Shown here piece by piece: positions 5,273 to 6,633 of a stretch of 6,633 nt of DNA. The stretch's first letter is position 1, and every line of letters begins with the position of its first letter. The notes below the pieces were generated by a model, which searched no databases, was not told the origin of the DNA, and was given only the letters and a program-made list of their open reading frames with translations. Both the position numbers and the translations under genes were made by a program. Source of the DNA: Nitrosopumilales archaeon (GTDB lineage Archaea; Thermoproteota; Nitrososphaeria; Nitrososphaerales; Nitrososphaeraceae); NCBI GenBank assembly GCA_009665115.1, contig WJXE01000104.1:1-6633 (forward strand). The letters run 5' to 3'.

Positions 5273-5452
5273 AAATTTAAGTGTGTGGTTTTGCTTCCTA
5301 GAAATCTGCTAATAAAAATTTCTCGAAGAGAAAGACTCTGATTTGCATTTATTCCAAATTCTTTCCTCGACGGTGTCAATGATTAGGTTTACTCTTTTCG
5401 TCTTCATAAGAAGTATTATAGCAGGTTACATATAACCAAGGACAACAGTGTG

Positions 5453-5460
5453 AAGGAGGT
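5453..5460 (+). promoter_or_regulatory. Strong Shine-Dalgarno-like site, oddly distant from ATG
   Basis: AAGGAGGT is a near-perfect ribosome-binding site, but the permease ATG at 5476 lies 15 bases after it, longer than the usual 5-10. The next in-frame ATG (5500) is further away. The codon at 5464, where copy 1 of the repeat has ATG, is GTA here. The unusual spacing may reflect loss of an earlier start. Confidence 0.45.
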
Positions 5461-5475
5461 TTCGTAGAAAATATT

Positions 5476-6261
5476 ATGCTCAACAAAGTAGTTGATACTA
5501 TGATAATAGAAGCAAACCTTGGCAGATTATATGCCCTCTGGCTTCGTGAGTTCAAAGTATTTCTTAGAGAACGAAGCCGATTAATAGCATCTACTTTCAC
5601 CCCAGTATTGTGGCTGTTTGTTATTGGCTCTGGCTTTGGTTCCACTCATCCTTCTACTGGTGTAGATTATCAAAAATTCATATTTCCTGGTATAGTTAGC
5701 ATGTCTGTAATATTCTCTTCTGTGTTTTTTGGCTCATATATAATATGGGATAGAAAATTCGATTTTCTTAAGAGTGTGATGGTAGCGCCCGTAAGCAGGG
5801 ATACTGTATTCATAGGCAAGACATTAGGAGGTATGACCACATCTTTAGTCCAAGCTGCCATCCTCTTAGCTATTGGAATGGCTATAGGGATTAACCTTAA
5901 TGTATTATCCCTAATTCAGACTATTGCAGTTGTACTACTCCTCTCATTTGCCCTAACCTCAGTTGGACTTGCCATTGGTAGCTACATTGAAAGTCTAGAG
6001 GGATTTCAGTTAATAATTAGCTTTGTAGTATTTCCTCTTTTCTTTTTGAGTGCAGCTCTTTTTCCACTCAAGAACCTTCCAGGTTGGCTTTTCTTTCTAA
6101 CCGCTATAGATCCTGCTACCTATGCTGTTGATGCTCTCAGAAATGCCATCATTGGAACATCTATCCATTCATTCGCTTTAGATGTCGGTGTATTAGCTGC
6201 GTTTACGATCGCCTTTGCAATATTCGGATCTTATTCATTTAGAAGAATGAAGGCAGTATGA
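5476..6261 (+). CDS. ABC-2 type exporter permease (DrrB-like)
   Basis: This 261-residue integral membrane protein is the partner of the ATPase at 4286-5254. It begins with a cytoplasmic stretch ending LYALWLREFKVFLRERSRL (18-36), the amphipathic elbow typical of ABC-2 permeases. Six likely membrane spans follow, at about 37-54, 67-89, 116-139, 144-169, 176-196 and 235-255. Family landmarks are the intracellular MVAPVSRDTVFIGK segment (102-115), FFLSAALFPLKNLPGW (189-204) and DPATYAVDALRNAI (212-225). The C-terminus is basic (FRRMKAV). Length and layout match DrrB-like and O-antigen-exporter-like permeases, so it is complete. The exported compound cannot be told. ATG 5476 is preferred; ATG 5500 would keep all domains. 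The gene probably forms one transporter unit with the ATPase despite the long spacer. Confidence 0.92.
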   Translation: MLNKVVDTMIIEANLGRLYALWLREFKVFLRERSRLIASTFTPVLWLFVIGSGFGSTHPSTGVDYQKFIFPGIVSMSVIFSSVFFGSYIIWDRKFDFLKSVMVAPVSRDTVFIGKTLGGMTTSLVQAAILLAIGMAIGINLNVLSLIQTIAVVLLLSFALTSVGLAIGSYIESLEGFQLIISFVVFPLFFLSAALFPLKNLPGWLFFLTAIDPATYAVDALRNAIIGTSIHSFALDVGVLAAFTIAFAIFGSYSFRRMKAV

Positions 6262-6353
6262 TAAGTAACATTAAAGATTATGTGGGTGGATAAGGAAAAG
6301 ACAATGCTTTGACTATAATACAAAATATTACTTCTATGAAATCTGAAACTAAT

Positions 6354-6547
6354 TTATCTGATAGTCACGGAAAGAATAACGTCACCAGTGACTTTAACTT
6401 CGTAGACGGTGTTGGTACCAATCCTCATTCCCTTTACATTACCTATCGTAAGATTGATCAAATCTACTCTTAGATTTCCAATAGCTTAGAACTTTCATGA
6501 TAATATCATAACAGAATTAAGGCTGACAAGACAATAATCGAAACCAT
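6354..6547 (-). pseudogene. Decayed gene with N-terminal membrane anchor
   Basis: On the minus strand, ATG 6547-6545 begins MVSIIVLSALILL, a short hydrophobic anchor preceded in frame by the basic segment NYKRPLRI, and meets TGA at 6508-6506. The same frame continues YYHESSKLLEI and stops. A different frame from 6485 then gives RVDLINLTIGNVKGMRIG followed by TNTVYEVKVTGDVILSVTIR, alternating hydrophobic residues like beta strands, to TAA 6356-6354. Joined, the pieces would make a membrane-anchored extracytoplasmic beta-rich domain of about 70-80 residues or more, broken by one nonsense codon and one frame shift. I do not recognise the family; a LEA14-like fold would be a guess. The 92 bases between the permease stop and this gene contain nothing I can support. 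Confidence 0.45.
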
Positions 6548-6590
6548 TATTCTTAAAGGACGCTTATAGTTAGTTGTAGCACTTACATAG

Positions 6591-6629
6591 ATAGGTGACA
6601 CTTTCAAATACCCACATAGGTGACACTTT
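6591..6629. repeat. Tandem 14-base direct repeat, possible IS end
   Basis: ATAGGTGACACTTT occurs exactly at 6591-6604 and again at 6616-6629, a period of 25 bases. Exact spaced copies of a G/C-containing 14-mer are very unlikely by chance. Repeated subterminal motifs of this kind are seen at the ends of some insertion sequences (IS481-like elements come to mind), where they bind transposase. The element body would lie beyond the right edge of the window, so this is a suspicion, not an identification. Confidence 0.55.
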
Positions 6630-6633
6630 TCTG

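Larger units (their letters stand above)
5255..5475. other. 221-base ATPase-permease spacer with second repeat copy
   Basis: DrrA and DrrB-like genes usually abut or overlap, so this spacer is long. It holds the T-tract near 5266, a weak hairpin at 5319-5333, TATA-like TATTATAG at about 5414-5421, and the second copy of the GAAGGAGGTTTC repeat at 5452-5463. In the permease frame it is open only from 5422, with no start codon before 5476. No gene is seen. Confidence 0.45.

Noticed and set aside
5376..5645. Minus-strand frame of 89 codons
   Set aside because: It overlaps the start of the permease antisense and has no motif.
4011..6261. DUF5679 gene plus ABC exporter as a new functional system
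   Set aside because: The zinc-ribbon gene has its own promoter and the ATPase gene another. Same-strand order alone does not support a link.

Overview
The window looks like AT-rich chromosomal DNA from an ammonia-oxidising archaeon of the Nitrososphaerales type (Thaumarchaeota/Nitrososphaerota), possibly close to Nitrosocosmicus or Nitrososphaera. This is inferred from protein family resemblance: a DUF5679-type zinc ribbon, a FUN14 remnant, a winged-helix protein, tiny CxxC proteins, archaeal-looking TATA boxes close to start codons, and few Shine-Dalgarno sites. No rRNA, tRNA, CRISPR array or intact transposase gene was seen.

Layout. At 1-428 (minus) there is a remnant resembling the catalytic-motif region of a Y-family DNA polymerase running off the left edge. 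Beside it is a 77-residue hypothetical gene whose frame continues for 33 protein-like codons beyond a TAG. 429-794 has no convincing gene. 795-1106 (+) encodes a small C-H-C-C protein. It converges on an SRPBCC-domain membrane-anchored protein at 1383-1922 (minus). 2154-2509 (+) is a clear FUN14-family pseudogene with two frame shifts and in-frame TAG codons. 2725-3078 (+) encodes a winged-helix protein with no canonical start in its full frame. 3305-3490 (+) encodes a short zinc-ribbon protein; an in-frame ATG upstream is cut off by TAA at its third codon. 3551-3721 (+) looks like a broken single-span membrane protein gene. 4011-4148 (+) encodes an intact 45-residue DUF5679-type zinc ribbon.

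The right third carries the only multi-gene functional unit: a DrrA-like ABC ATPase (4286-5254) and its ABC-2 permease (5476-6261). Together they should form an exporter. The two genes are unusually far apart (221 bases), and a 12-base match links the end of the first with the ribosome-binding region of the second. After them come a decayed minus-strand gene (about 6354-6547) and, at the right edge, two tandem copies of a 14-base direct repeat that may be the end of a mobile element lying outside the window.

The main message is gene decay: five to seven loci appear broken while the ABC exporter, the SRPBCC gene and the DUF5679 gene stay intact. I found no convincing new multi-gene system. The best leads are the FUN14 pseudogene, the uninterrupted frame past TAG at 195-197, and the terminal direct repeats.
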